DNA of 64,000 nt from Tamlana carrageenivorans (GCF_002893765.1 NZ_CP025938.1:620001-684000); one strand, 5' to 3'; shown: positions 17,197 through 25,805, numbered from the stretch's first letter. Notes: generated by a model from the letters alone, not told the origin. Made by a program: numbers and translations.

Positions 17197-17859
17197 TTAA
17201 TCATCTAATTCTAGTAATAGTTTATAATCAAAATCGCTATACGCTTTAATCTCGTAAGCCTGTACATTTTCCCCTTTGGTAAAAGGGAAACTAAAATCTT
17301 CAATAACTATGTAATCAACACCTAGTATTCTTAAAGGTTCGCAATACACTTTTATTCGTCTTGGAGCTATCATAAAATCGCGCAGCTTCTCAAAATCGGA
17401 TATAGGAAAACAATCTTCCATATCACCAGTAAGTAAACTACCAATAAGTACTCCTGTAATGGTAATTTCATAATCTCCTTGGGTCCAACGTTCTTTAATA
17501 GAACCACTAATTAATTGCCCATTTACTGTTTTAGCCTTTGCCACATTACGACGCACAATGCTATTTTTACCTGCAATAGTTATCATGGGTTCGTAAGGCA
17601 ATAAATACTTTTGACCATCACTACCCACAAAAGAGAATGGAAAAAACTGATCGCCTTCGGCTCTTGGAGTATCAGCTTGCCAATGCTCACTTAAAACAGA
17701 AGCATTGCTTTCGGCTAAAGCTTCTTTATTTTTAAAGCCTAAAAACGGAATAGGAGGCAACACGTTTTTACTTAATTGGTTTTGCACCACCTTAAAGCGT
17801 TCGTTACGGTGTACACCTACAAGGCTAGAAAATATGATGTCTTGTTTATTTAATTCCAT
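17197..17859 (-). CDS. DUF6046-type tail protein
   Basis: 220 residues, soluble. The pattern GSIKERWTQGDYEITITGVLIG, then DFEKLRDFMIAPRRIKVYCEPL and VIEDFSFPFTKGENVQAYEIKAYSDF matches DUF6046 proteins found behind the tape measure in phages of Bacteroidota. It probably joins the tube to the baseplate hub, like the Mu gp43 / T4 gp48-54 position, but this is inference. It overlaps the tape-measure gene by one base. Confidence 0.65.
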   Translation of the reverse strand: MELNKQDIIFSSLVGVHRNERFKVVQNQLSKNVLPPIPFLGFKNKEALAESNASVLSEHWQADTPRAEGDQFFPFSFVGSDGQKYLLPYEPMITIAGKNSIVRRNVAKAKTVNGQLISGSIKERWTQGDYEITITGVLIGSLLTGDMEDCFPISDFEKLRDFMIAPRRIKVYCEPLRILGVDYIVIEDFSFPFTKGENVQAYEIKAYSDFDYKLLLELDD

Positions 17860-19784
17860 TATCCTACTGCAGTTGATGCCATTGCCAAAGTACGTACCAA
17901 AGCTTCTACGGTTTGGTCTTCCATTTGCTTAGCACTGTCTTTAAAGTTTTTACCTTCTATTCTTAAATTTTCAATAAGTGATTGCAAGCTTATAGTAACA
18001 TAGTTGTGTTTCGTTCCTCCTGTGGCTGTGGCGGTGTTGGTCTGTTTATTATTGTTTGTTTTGTTGGTATCTAGGTTGGTTACAACACTTCCGTTTGTTC
18101 CTGGTACTTTAGGAGCACCAATACCTAATTTATTAGAAATACTATCTTTAACATCTCCAATACTTTTATCATTAACAGACAAGCTATTCCAACCAGCTAC
18201 AAAAGATCCTACAGCATCTTTGCCTTGCTGCTTTAATAGATCTTGTGTCTTTTCAATAGCCTTTAAACGTTCGTTACTTTGCCTTTGTATTTGTGATAAT
18301 CCAGCTTGCGCACCCTCTTCATCCCAAAGCCCTTTTAACTTAAGCCAAGCAACTTTTATCGCATCGATACCAGAAAGTATGATATGTTCTCCTCCTAACC
18401 AGGTTAGCTTTAAATAGCTCATGTATGCACCCCATAATGACTTAACACCATTAACCGTATTACTCCAAGCTTCGCCCCAGCCATCTACTTTATACACTAA
18501 ATAACCTATGAGACCAATAAGCGCAACTACACCGGCAATTATCCATGTTACAGGGTTTGCCAACATAGCCGCGTTAAGTTGCCACCAAGATGCTGTTTGC
18601 ACTTTATTGGCAGTAGCTAACGCCCACGTCCAAGCCGATTGCGCCATAGTAGCCACTTTCATGATTGCCAAAGCTGTTGCCATACTTAGTATCAAACCCG
18701 TTGCCATAACAATAATTGGATTACCTGCTTGAAACTGATCTATTAAATAAGCCATACCTGAACCTACAGCATCCAAACCATATATAGCCATATCTAAAAG
18801 CACACTAGCAACTGGTTGAATTGCGCCAAATAAGGCTAAAAACTTTTCTTCCAAACTATCCATAAGCGTACTAAAACGCCCGCCTATGGTTTTACTCATT
18901 TTATCGGCCATGCCGTTAAATTGTCCGCCTTCGGAGGTTGCAGATATAAATGCATTTTCTACCATTTCGGCAGAAATAGCTCCTTTGGCCATGTCGTCTT
19001 TTAATTCACCTATACTTTTGCCCGTTTGCTTAGAAATTTCGTTTAAAGGATTAAAACCGGCATTAATCATTTGAAGCAAATCCTGTCCAGTAAGTTTCCC
19101 TGTACTACTCATTTGCGAATATGCCAAGGTTAATGAGTTCATTTTATTAGCATCGCCCATTGCCACATCTCCAAGAGCTTTAAGCGTGGGCATAATTTTT
19201 TCCTGAGCAATCCCAAAACCCAACATAGTTTTAGTAGCATCGCCCAAGCCTAGTTTTTTGTATGGTGTTTTCTTAGCGTATTCGCTAATTTCCTGCATCA
19301 TATCTTTTGCAGCATCTTCGCCTCCTAAAAGCACTTCAAAAGACGTTTGTTGCATTTCCTGTTCTATACCAACGCGCAACGACTTACCAACGGCAAGACC
19401 ACCCATTACTAACGGATTGGTTAACAAACCCGACATAGGTATTTGACTAAACGCATCCTGAAACCAGCTTTTAGTACGACTGCCGTTTATAGTCTCAAAA
19501 CGGTTTATTTGTGAAGTAAGGCGTTTTATTTCGGTGTTATACTTACGAATGCCTTGAATGTTAGATTGGGGAATCCAGTCTCGTTCACTTTTTAATAAAT
19601 CTAATTTTCTACGTAAGGCACCAACCGAAGTTCCTGTACCTTTCATAACACGATCTACCTCTTTGGTTTGGGTTTCTAACTTTGCGAATATATCTAAAGC
19701 CGTACCAGAGTTAACGCCAATTTTTTGTAATTTAGCACTCATCTGGTCGTTTAGACTTAATGTATATTCTAATAAATTAGCCAT
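17859..19784 (-). CDS. Tape measure protein
   Basis: 641 residues. Helical N-terminus, then the tape-measure domain (QQTSFEVLLGGEDAAKDMMQEISEYAKKTPYKKLGLGDATKTMLGFG...MAYSQMSSTGKLTGQDLLQMINAGFNPL). Hydrophobic segments follow at about 320-440 (VIAGVVALIGLIGYLVY), and the C-terminus is Asn/Thr-rich. It sets the tail length and is short for this family. Its ATG is 4 bp from the start of a plus-strand small ORF. Confidence 0.85.
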   Translation of the reverse strand: MANLLEYTLSLNDQMSAKLQKIGVNSGTALDIFAKLETQTKEVDRVMKGTGTSVGALRRKLDLLKSERDWIPQSNIQGIRKYNTEIKRLTSQINRFETINGSRTKSWFQDAFSQIPMSGLLTNPLVMGGLAVGKSLRVGIEQEMQQTSFEVLLGGEDAAKDMMQEISEYAKKTPYKKLGLGDATKTMLGFGIAQEKIMPTLKALGDVAMGDANKMNSLTLAYSQMSSTGKLTGQDLLQMINAGFNPLNEISKQTGKSIGELKDDMAKGAISAEMVENAFISATSEGGQFNGMADKMSKTIGGRFSTLMDSLEEKFLALFGAIQPVASVLLDMAIYGLDAVGSGMAYLIDQFQAGNPIIVMATGLILSMATALAIMKVATMAQSAWTWALATANKVQTASWWQLNAAMLANPVTWIIAGVVALIGLIGYLVYKVDGWGEAWSNTVNGVKSLWGAYMSYLKLTWLGGEHIILSGIDAIKVAWLKLKGLWDEEGAQAGLSQIQRQSNERLKAIEKTQDLLKQQGKDAVGSFVAGWNSLSVNDKSIGDVKDSISNKLGIGAPKVPGTNGSVVTNLDTNKTNNNKQTNTATATGGTKHNYVTISLQSLIENLRIEGKNFKDSAKQMEDQTVEALVRTLAMASTAVG

Positions 19785-19787
19785 ACC

Positions 19788-19997
19788 GTGATTGTAACTG
19801 TTTTAATACTTTTTGGTTTGTTGTTAACTTTTAAGCGTTGGTTCCCTATGCTTTTAAGTGTATTGGCTTTACCTGTTTTTCCCTTTGTTATTGCTTTTAA
19901 CATAAAACAGGCAAAACCTGTATTTGCCTATACGCTAATTTTTATCTGGAGCTTAGTGTACCTTATTTTTGGTGTTGCTTGTTTTCTTCTAGCCTAA
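19788..19997 (+). CDS. Small three-segment membrane protein on the opposite strand (uncertain)
   Basis: 69 residues from GTG at 19788, strongly hydrophobic with three likely membrane segments (IVTVLILFGLLL, LLSVLALPVFPFVIAF, VFAYTLIFIWSLVYLIFGVACF). It fills the only gap in the leftward tail cluster, between the frameshifted chaperone and the tape measure, where the minus strand has no open frame. It overlaps the chaperone's 3' end by 35 nt. A real antisense-strand gene is plausible, but the GTG start and lack of any relative I recognise keep this tentative. Confidence 0.4.
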   Translation: MIVTVLILFGLLLTFKRWFPMLLSVLALPVFPFVIAFNIKQAKPVFAYTLIFIWSLVYLIFGVACFLLA

Positions 19998-20223
19998 TCC
20001 ACTGCAATTCCACTACACGCATTGCCCATTCTTTTTCCGTAAGTGTGTAAGGATCTATCTTTAAATAATACCTTAGAGATATGTTTGTTTGACGTAGCCA
20101 ACTGGTCCATTCAAACATGAGCTTACACCACTCTTTTTCTGAAACGTTATTGGATTTTCGAGTAGTTTTTGGAGTAGGTGTGTCTTGCACCCACTCCAAA
20201 GAACTACCCGCTATAGCTTTTCC
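19963..20223 (-). CDS. Tail assembly chaperone extension (gpGT-type, made by -1 frameshift)
   Basis: The -1 frame behind the upstream chaperone gene is open from the slip site to 19963 and encodes about 84 residues (KAIAGSSLEWVQDT...ENKQHQK), rich in Trp, Glu and Lys. No ATG precedes it; the only independent start would be a TTG at 20199. A GGAAAAG heptamer at 20223-20217, two codons before the upstream stop, gives the classical G/GT arrangement. The fusion would be about 183 residues. Confidence 0.65.
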   Translation of the reverse strand, partial: GKAIAGSSLEWVQDTPTPKTTRKSNNVSEKEWCKLMFEWTSWLRQTNISLRYYLKIDPYTLTEKEWAMRVVELQWIRLEENKQHQK

Positions 20224-20513
20224 AGGCCTGCGGAAACAGTTTCTACCGTTTCCATCATTTTTGAAGCTGCAGCAGTAAGCTTTGTTTCGTTTCCTGTTAC
20301 ATCGTCACCTCCTAAAAAACAGGTTTTAAAAAGCGTTGTATTGTAGGTAATAAACTTACCTGCTTGCAATAAGGGTTGAACCGCTTCTATTTCTTTAATT
20401 CTAGGAGAACGCACATAACAAGCTTCACCAGTTTCTAATGGAATACGCCAAATACAATCGCCGTACTTCGCTTTCCAATCGTCTATTTGCTCTTGTGTTA
20501 CTTCTTCAGCCAT
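20211..20513 (-). CDS. Tail assembly chaperone (gpG-type)
   Basis: 100 residues: MAEEVTQEQIDDWKAKYGDCIWRI, then LETGEACYVRSPRIKEIEAVQPLL, a helical acidic protein of the G-type chaperone class that coats the tape measure. Located between tube gene and tape-measure gene as expected. Its last codons contain the GGAAAAG slip site. It overlaps the tube gene by one base. Confidence 0.7.
   Translation of the reverse strand: MAEEVTQEQIDDWKAKYGDCIWRIPLETGEACYVRSPRIKEIEAVQPLLQAGKFITYNTTLFKTCFLGGDDVTGNETKLTAAASKMMETVETVSAGLEKL
20217..20223 (-). promoter_or_regulatory. Probable -1 ribosomal frameshift site GGAAAAG
   Basis: On the minus strand the zero frame reads CTG GAA AAG CTA TAG. Slipping back one base at GAA-AAG gives GGA-AAA-GCT and enters the open downstream frame. 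GGAAAAG is one base from the well-known GGGAAAG site of lambda-type G/GT genes. The overlap ends at the UAG only one codon beyond, which often favours slippage. Confidence 0.6.
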
Positions 20514-20926
20514 TATGCTTGATTTTTAAGTTTTAAGAATATAAAAGGCAAGGTTATTTCCATAAACTTGTCACCTTGGTTAAGTTCTTTTGCCGCTTCG
20601 GTAAAACGAATACCTATGGCACGATCGGTTTGTATGGCATCACCAGCACTTGGATTACCATAAGCAAACAGCCCATCTAAACTTAAACTTAACACGCTGC
20701 CGTTTCCTGCACGTACTAAAGCTTCATAATCACTTTGCAAAAGGGTAATTTCACCTTCAAAAGCGATGTTTCCACTTTGTATAGCGTGCGGATAACGTCC
20801 TTTAGCGTATAACGGTTCGCGTTCTATTTTCTCGGTGTATTTCACCGCTCTAATACCGGTAATATCCTGACCGCCTAATATTAAAGTGAGATCTGCCCAC
20901 TCGTATTGTCTTGAATTAAATGCCAT
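20513..20926 (-). CDS. Tail tube protein
   Basis: 137 residues, beta-rich: YEWADLTLILGGQDITGIRAVKYTEKIEREPLYAKGRYPHAIQSGNIAFEGEITLLQSDYEAL, the usual tube fold with a K-I-x-R-E-x-x-Y-x-K-G-x-x-P block. It follows the sheath gene at 7 nt spacing. It polymerises into the inner tube of the contractile tail. Confidence 0.75.
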   Translation of the reverse strand: MAFNSRQYEWADLTLILGGQDITGIRAVKYTEKIEREPLYAKGRYPHAIQSGNIAFEGEITLLQSDYEALVRAGNGSVLSLSLDGLFAYGNPSAGDAIQTDRAIGIRFTEAAKELNQGDKFMEITLPFIFLKLKNQA

Positions 20927-20933
20927 GTTTTAT

Positions 20934-22160
20934 TTATGAATTTAGGTTTACATCGTAGCCCAACACAATTTCAATCCAACGTGCATAGGCTTTAGGTCTC
21001 ACTTTTAAAACAATTTCAATCTTGTTTGTGCTGGCTACATTAGCATCGAGATTAAAAGCTGCTTGCACTCCTAAATCGTTAGGATTACTACTATCGGTTG
21101 ATAATTCACCTCTAGCAGTCATTTGTGTAGCAATAGCCGTTTCCATACGTCCAGATACATCTTTAGCATAAATAGGATCTACTTTACCTTCGTTAGTTAA
21201 ATCGAAATCGTTTAGTATTTCGTTACTAGCAATATCGTGCGCAATTCTAAAGGCTTTGTCTATAGTTCTACGACGTTCGATGTAATGGTAATCGTCATCA
21301 GCCTTAGTTGCTAAACGCCCATCGGTTATGTAATACCCAGCTTTACCTACATGGGTTCTAAAGGAGATATACCCTTTATCGTGCAAACTTTCTACGTCGT
21401 ATGCCTCTACTGCTTTATCTACTATAAATGCCGTTAAGTTTGCTAATGGCCCATTTTTAACCTTACCAGGACTCTCTTGAACTTGGGTACTGGCTAAACG
21501 CCCAGCTAATACACTGGTAGTAGCTCCCATAGTAGTCACCGTTCCAGTTCTTTTTTGCGTAGCACCAATAAACACCCCTACACGATCGTTACTTTCGGTA
21601 AGTAAATCAGGTAAATCGGTGTGCGTACCGTTAAAAGCATAAGCCTCTAATATGGTATAAAATGGGGCATACTTCGTAGCCGTGTAATTATCGGCTAAAG
21701 TTTGCGCTTTTGATTTAGCATCTGCAATGTCGTCATCAAAACCATTACTTACCGTTGGTACATAAGAGCCATCTGGGGAAAATGCCGTAAATAAAGCGGT
21801 TAGCTTTCCATTTGCTGCATCTAACAAGCCTTCAACTGGGGTTATTCCCGTCCCTACATCTTGTGTAAACCAATCACTAACCTTATCGGTTTTTGGGAAT
21901 CCCATCAACCAAAGCTCGGTGCCTTCGCCAGCTTCAGCAAAAAATTCGCTAAGCCACTGGTACAACACATAGTTATCGGTATCATTTACTATTCCAAGGC
22001 TGGCCACATCAGTCATACCCTTTAGCACATAAGGAGTGTTTAGCTCAAATTTAGTTGCAACAGCAACTGCCGAGGCTAACAAACCAAAAACGCCATCGGC
22101 AGAAGGCACTACAGTGCCAATATTGCCATTGCTAAATTTTATATCTATTCCTGGTAACAT
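20934..22160 (-). CDS. Tail sheath protein (DUF2586-type)
   Basis: 408 residues: MLPGIDIKFSNGNIG...GVFGLLASAVAV at the start, WLMGFPKTDKVSDWF, ILEAYAFNG, GVFIGATQKRT, SLHDKGYISFRTHVGKAGYYITDGRLATKADDDYHYIERRR and a C-terminal beta part. This is the pattern of DUF2586 sheath-like proteins in Mu-like phages of Bacteroidota. It contracts to drive the tube. Confidence 0.8.
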   Translation of the reverse strand: MLPGIDIKFSNGNIGTVVPSADGVFGLLASAVAVATKFELNTPYVLKGMTDVASLGIVNDTDNYVLYQWLSEFFAEAGEGTELWLMGFPKTDKVSDWFTQDVGTGITPVEGLLDAANGKLTALFTAFSPDGSYVPTVSNGFDDDIADAKSKAQTLADNYTATKYAPFYTILEAYAFNGTHTDLPDLLTESNDRVGVFIGATQKRTGTVTTMGATTSVLAGRLASTQVQESPGKVKNGPLANLTAFIVDKAVEAYDVESLHDKGYISFRTHVGKAGYYITDGRLATKADDDYHYIERRRTIDKAFRIAHDIASNEILNDFDLTNEGKVDPIYAKDVSGRMETAIATQMTARGELSTDSSNPNDLGVQAAFNLDANVASTNKIEIVLKVRPKAYARWIEIVLGYDVNLNS

Positions 22161-22177
22161 ATTGTGAGTTTAGATTG

Positions 22178-22546
22178 TTATTCCTCTTCGTTTACTGATG
22201 TATTTAAAACACCATCTACATCTTGAATTGCTCGAATCCTTTGTTCTCCAGCTTCAATTACAGTTTTCGCCGTTTCTCCTTCCAAAGCTGCTTTTACAGC
22301 TTCAACCGTATCTAACTTTTTTATATCTCTCACACGAAGTTTCGCCTTCTGCATTGGTGTTAACTCTTCCAGTACCACTTCCACAGATTCTAAAACAGGA
22401 CGTTTTACTTCTTTAATAGCCTTATCTTTTAAAGATTTAGCATGAAGCTTAGCGTGTTCTGGTTTAAAAAACTTAGTCCCGTCGGCAGTTTCATGATAAC
22501 TCTTTAAGTGTGGATGTTGCTTAAAAACGGATTTGTCTGTACTCAT
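22178..22546 (-). CDS. Hypothetical phage protein upstream of the sheath gene
   Basis: 122 residues, charged and mostly helical, with a short HPHLKSYHETADGTKFFKPEHAKLHAKS start and a Glu/Lys-rich coiled body. Small proteins of this kind precede the sheath gene in Mu-like phages; function unknown. Gaps of 17 and 21 nt show it belongs to the leftward late operon. Confidence 0.6.
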   Translation of the reverse strand: MSTDKSVFKQHPHLKSYHETADGTKFFKPEHAKLHAKSLKDKAIKEVKRPVLESVEVVLEELTPMQKAKLRVRDIKKLDTVEAVKAALEGETAKTVIEAGEQRIRAIQDVDGVLNTSVNEEE

Positions 22547-22567
22547 AATCTATAATTGTTTTAAGGT

Positions 22568-22912
22568 TTATTTTGGTTTACCGCCAAAAATGCGACGGAA
22601 AAAACCCCGCTTTGGTTCAGGTGCTGGGGTGCTGTCCTGTATGTTTTTTTTAATATCGAGCTCGTTATTACTATAAGGCTCTACAACTATATTAATCGGT
22701 TCACCTTTACGGTTTTTAACCTTATTAATTTCTGTTTTAACCGTGTTGTTTATAGCGGTAGTTTCTTTTCTTATAGCTTCAACTATAATGTCTTTTTGGT
22801 TGTTTAACATGGTTTCGGCTACTTGTATAGACACATAATACCCGATACCTACACCTACTAAAATGCTGATAAGCACTAAGGCTAAATTTTCGGCTGTGTT
22901 TTTCCAATTCAT
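22568..22912 (-). CDS. Spanin-like membrane protein
   Basis: 114 residues: one N-terminal membrane segment (about 10-31, ALVLISILVGVGIGYYVSI), a helical periplasmic part (NQKDIIVEAIRKETTAINNTVKTEINKVKNR) and a basic C-terminus. It overlaps the amidase gene by 4 nt in the holin-amidase-this order. Inner-membrane spanin is the likeliest role, although no outer-membrane lipoprotein partner is next to it. Confidence 0.5.
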   Translation of the reverse strand: MNWKNTAENLALVLISILVGVGIGYYVSIQVAETMLNNQKDIIVEAIRKETTAINNTVKTEINKVKNRKGEPINIVVEPYSNNELDIKKNIQDSTPAPEPKRGFFRRIFGGKPK

Positions 22913-23379
22913 AATCCAATATTTTTAGAATTAATTCCTATATGGTTTAACCAACTTGGTACATGGAAGCTAGGACAAGCCTTTGCCGCTATTTGGTTAT
23001 GTCCAATTACTTTAATTTCGGGATGGCGTAAAACCATGAATTTAACATAGGTTTCAAGGGCTTTTAATTGTGCTTTAGTTCGAGTGTCTTTTGCTGGTAA
23101 TCCTGCTTTATTTTCGCAACCTCCCGCATATACTACATGACGCGCTTTACTGTTATAGCCTTTTGCGCCGTTGGTTACCTCCCAAGGATCTACTAGATCG
23201 TCCTGGTTAAATTCCTGAAGATTTACCAAAGCACCATCTAACTGTATTAAATCGGAATACCCTACACGCGACCAGCCACGGCCAACCAAATGCCATTGCT
23301 CAATATCGGCTTTGGTAACTTCGCGTCCTTCTGGAGTTGCTGTACAATGAATAACTAAGTATTTAAGCTTCATCTTCAT
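22909..23379 (-). CDS. N-acetylmuramoyl-L-alanine amidase endolysin (Amidase_2)
   Basis: 156 residues. KYLVIHCTATPEGREV gives the first zinc His, ARHVVYAGG the second, and KACPSFHVP the Cys/His end. The conserved GWSRVGYSDLIQLDG and GHNQIAAKACPSF blocks confirm an Amidase_2/PGRP fold. There is no signal peptide, so export depends on the holin encoded just upstream (17-nt overlap). Cleaves the amide bond between MurNAc and the peptide. Confidence 0.85.
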   Translation of the reverse strand: MKMKLKYLVIHCTATPEGREVTKADIEQWHLVGRGWSRVGYSDLIQLDGALVNLQEFNQDDLVDPWEVTNGAKGYNSKARHVVYAGGCENKAGLPAKDTRTKAQLKALETYVKFMVLRHPEIKVIGHNQIAAKACPSFHVPSWLNHIGINSKNIGL

Positions 23380-23686
23380 TATTTACTCTTAGTCTTATTT
23401 TAACCCAATCACTAGCGTAGCTAATAATAGTTTGAAACTCGTTAAGTATATCGTTAGAAAACACCCCTGCTAAAGCGCAAGCAACAAACACCACTTCCTC
23501 TGGAGCTTGCAAATAATTGTTTAATAGGATACCTACCGATAAGCCCATAAATGACGAAACAACCAAAGTGCTTATAAATTTCTTTAAGCTCATTTTGTTT
23601 CTAAATCGGTGTATAATCGCGCCTATTAAACCTCCTAAGGCAAATAGTCCGAATTTTTCTGCTAGTTCAAGTATTAACTCTCTCAT
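23363..23686 (-). CDS. Holin-like membrane protein
   Basis: 107 residues from ATG 23686. The upstream in-frame start at 23713 would lie inside the terminator hairpin, so I reject it. Two or three hydrophobic segments (FGLFALGGLIGAIIH, FISTLVVSSFMGLSVGILL, VVFVACALAGVFS) and a charged C-terminus fit a class II/III holin. It directly precedes the amidase. Identification rests on topology and position. Confidence 0.65.
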   Translation of the reverse strand: MRELILELAEKFGLFALGGLIGAIIHRFRNKMSLKKFISTLVVSSFMGLSVGILLNNYLQAPEEVVFVACALAGVFSNDILNEFQTIISYASDWVKIRLRVNNEDEA

Positions 23687-23690
23687 GGTT

Positions 23691-23730
23691 AAAAAGAAAA
23701 GGCTACTACTCATGCAGTAGCCTTTTTAGG
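23691..23730. terminator. Terminator between capsid gene and lysis genes
   Basis: GGCTACT (23701-23707) pairs with AGTAGCC (23716-23722) around ACTCATGC, with an A-rich left flank and a T-run on the right. It separates the capsid gene (ends 23749) from the holin and probably lowers lysis and tail expression relative to capsid. Confidence 0.7.
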
Positions 23731-23748
23731 TTTGATAGAATTGGGGGT

Positions 23749-24645
23749 TTATCTAATAGCTCCGATTTTCTTGGCTTGGTAAGGCGTTGCGATGAAATAA
23801 TGACGATAGTTCAACTCGTTAGCCTGTGTTCTTGGGTTGTTTTCTGCTTTTAAGAAATACTGTTTAGTAATTCCCGTTTTCTTAGCAATACCACTTTCAG
23901 CAAACATTACAGAAGCTTCGGTGTCGCCTGCAGCTGCCACCGCTCCAAAGGCTTTTTTAGCACCTGTGTTATCGTAAAGGGGATGCGTACCATCCTCGAA
24001 CTTGTAAATTTTAAAGCCTGCAATTACTGGTGCTGGTTGCCCCATTTTGTAGTCAACCAATAGGTTTCCAAAACGGTCGCGATCTAAAAGTAAATCGTTC
24101 CAGTGATCGTTAGACAATACCAATCTGGCACCTTTGTAAGGGAAGGCTCTTCTGGCTTCCACCAAATCGTTATAGGTTAAACGTAAACGCCCAGTTCCGT
24201 CGTCCGCTCCTGAAGTCTGAAGCACCGGAGTATCTGCTGTATGTGAAGCAGGTGCAATAGAATGCAATGCTTTATCATACTTATCGCCGTTAATAGAACG
24301 TGTATGCGAGTTTGTAACGGTATCAATCTTATCGTAAGATGCTCCCATTGTATCGTCGTCCGATAGGGTCGTTACTTTAGTTTGGTACTTATCTAAAGTA
24401 ATTTCAATAGTACCATCGTCGTACACCTGTACATCAATTGGGTAAGTGGTATTGTTAATCAATACATCTACATCAAAATCAGTAGTCGGCACATATATTT
24501 TTTGCTTTTCGGTAATGGTACCTTCATTAATTGTAATTGGGTTAACACCAATTTCAGCAATACCTTCTAACCAAGGAGCAACGTCACCTTTTTTAAGGTT
24601 GTCAATAACTCTACCTAGCCAAATTTCTGGAAAATTTCCTGCCAT
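23749..24645 (-). CDS. Major capsid protein (Mu gpT-type)
   Basis: 298 residues: MAGNFPEIWLGRVIDNL at the start, then a domain with PTTDFDVDVLINNTTYPIDVQVYDDGTIEITLDKYQTKVTTLSDDD and the C-terminal AVMFAESG...KAENNPRTQANELNYRHYFIATPYQAKKIGAIR. This is the arrangement of capsids of Bacteroidota Mu-like phages. It directly follows the protease/scaffold gene (3 nt). Expected to be the most abundant virion protein. Confidence 0.8.
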   Translation of the reverse strand: MAGNFPEIWLGRVIDNLKKGDVAPWLEGIAEIGVNPITINEGTITEKQKIYVPTTDFDVDVLINNTTYPIDVQVYDDGTIEITLDKYQTKVTTLSDDDTMGASYDKIDTVTNSHTRSINGDKYDKALHSIAPASHTADTPVLQTSGADDGTGRLRLTYNDLVEARRAFPYKGARLVLSNDHWNDLLLDRDRFGNLLVDYKMGQPAPVIAGFKIYKFEDGTHPLYDNTGAKKAFGAVAAAGDTEASVMFAESGIAKKTGITKQYFLKAENNPRTQANELNYRHYFIATPYQAKKIGAIR

Positions 24646-24648
24646 GTT

Positions 24649-25623
24649 TTATTGTTTTGGGGTGAATAATTGTTTGTAAGTCTCAGGCTGGTCAGCTTTA
24701 AAGGCTAACTGTGCTTCGTGACCTAGCTTCATAAAATCCTCTACGGTTTTCACTTCGCCTGATCCAGCTTCGCCACCTGTAACCTGAGCAGATAAACTTG
24801 CCTTTGCAGGAATAGCTTCTAGCGTGCTATCTAGCAAACTTTCGTTAGCAATACCAAGGTTTACAAACTCGTCGATTTTATCGGCGTTAATCTTGCCTGC
24901 CTTATGTGCTAATTGCACTTTGTTTTTGATGCCTTCTAAAGCTTTGGCTTCTTCGGCTTGCTTTAGGGCGTTGTACTTTAACTCAGCTGACTTCTTAGCA
25001 GCTTCAAGAGTCACGACTTTTTGACTGATTGCCTCAGCTTCATGCTCTAACTCGGTAGCTGCAAAACCTAATGCTAAGGCCGCAGCAGATGTTAATGTGA
25101 TTTTCATATCTGTATTTAAATTATTTAGGGTTGGGGGAATGACTTCAGCACCTGTTACTGGTTGTACCGCTAAGCATAAGTTTTGTATTTCCTGCTCGCT
25201 AAGTGGTGTATCGCTATCATCTACATATAACCTAATCGCATTAGCGTTACTCGGGACGGCTACTATAGACACTTCGTAGAGTTCGCATTTTTCTAACACC
25301 AATTCACCTGCTACAAATTTTAAGTCGTCGCGATTAAATCGCACACCCATAGAGCAACTTTTTATAAAGCCGCGTTCTACTTTTCCCGCAATTACAGCCG
25401 CGGACTCATCCTCGCTATCAAATACCGGCAATCCTGATAAAATACCCTTATCCGCTTTAAAGTCTTCCCACATACCTATAACCGCTCTTGTGCTATTAAT
25501 ATGAGAATCCAGCATGATCGGGTTTTTAGTAAACCTCGTTAGGTCAATACCGCTTGTAGGGATAAAGAATCCGTAGCTGTTTTTTTGGGCTTCGTCGTTA
25601 AAGACAAATCTTGTTTTTGGCAT
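24649..25623 (-). CDS. Prohead protease with C-terminal scaffold
   Basis: 324 residues. The N-terminal half has HK97-type (S78) protease features: IMLDSHINSTRAVIGMW with the His, and IKSCSMGVRFN with the Ser, then LVLEKCELYEVSIVAVPSNANA. The C-terminal half (LEHEAEAISQKVVTLEAAKKSAELKYNALKQAEEAKAL) is coiled coil, expected scaffold, ending before the capsid gene. Expected to trim itself during head maturation. It is the first leftward gene of the divergent late region. Confidence 0.75.
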   Translation of the reverse strand: MPKTRFVFNDEAQKNSYGFFIPTSGIDLTRFTKNPIMLDSHINSTRAVIGMWEDFKADKGILSGLPVFDSEDESAAVIAGKVERGFIKSCSMGVRFNRDDLKFVAGELVLEKCELYEVSIVAVPSNANAIRLYVDDSDTPLSEQEIQNLCLAVQPVTGAEVIPPTLNNLNTDMKITLTSAAALALGFAATELEHEAEAISQKVVTLEAAKKSAELKYNALKQAEEAKALEGIKNKVQLAHKAGKINADKIDEFVNLGIANESLLDSTLEAIPAKASLSAQVTGGEAGSGEVKTVEDFMKLGHEAQLAFKADQPETYKQLFTPKQ

Positions 25624-25805
25624 AAATGCGCTTTAATTATTATGACTAATTGCGACTACAAATATTAGCCATACCACAACCCTTTACAAATAGTTGTAAA
25701 TACGCTTAACACTAGTGTTTACAAGACTTACAACGTTGCAAACCTGCTTTACAGCTTTTTGAAATGAGCTAACAAAAAACCCACTTTTGTACGAAACATT
25801 AGTAT
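25624..25805. promoter_or_regulatory. Divergent late promoter region with two palindromes
   Basis: 182 bp between the leftward protease gene and the rightward terminase gene. It holds TTTACAA-ATAG-TTGTAAA (25683-25700) and the perfect 12-bp palindrome AACACTAGTGTT (25708-25719), followed by further TTTACA/TTACAA copies (25718, 25729, 25753). These probably bind a late activator that turns on both blocks together. The -7 and -33 boxes cannot be placed with confidence. Confidence 0.5.

Noticed and set aside
18004..18417. Rightward ORFs within the tape-measure gene
   Set aside because: Shadows of the long leftward coding frame; several such frames occur there.
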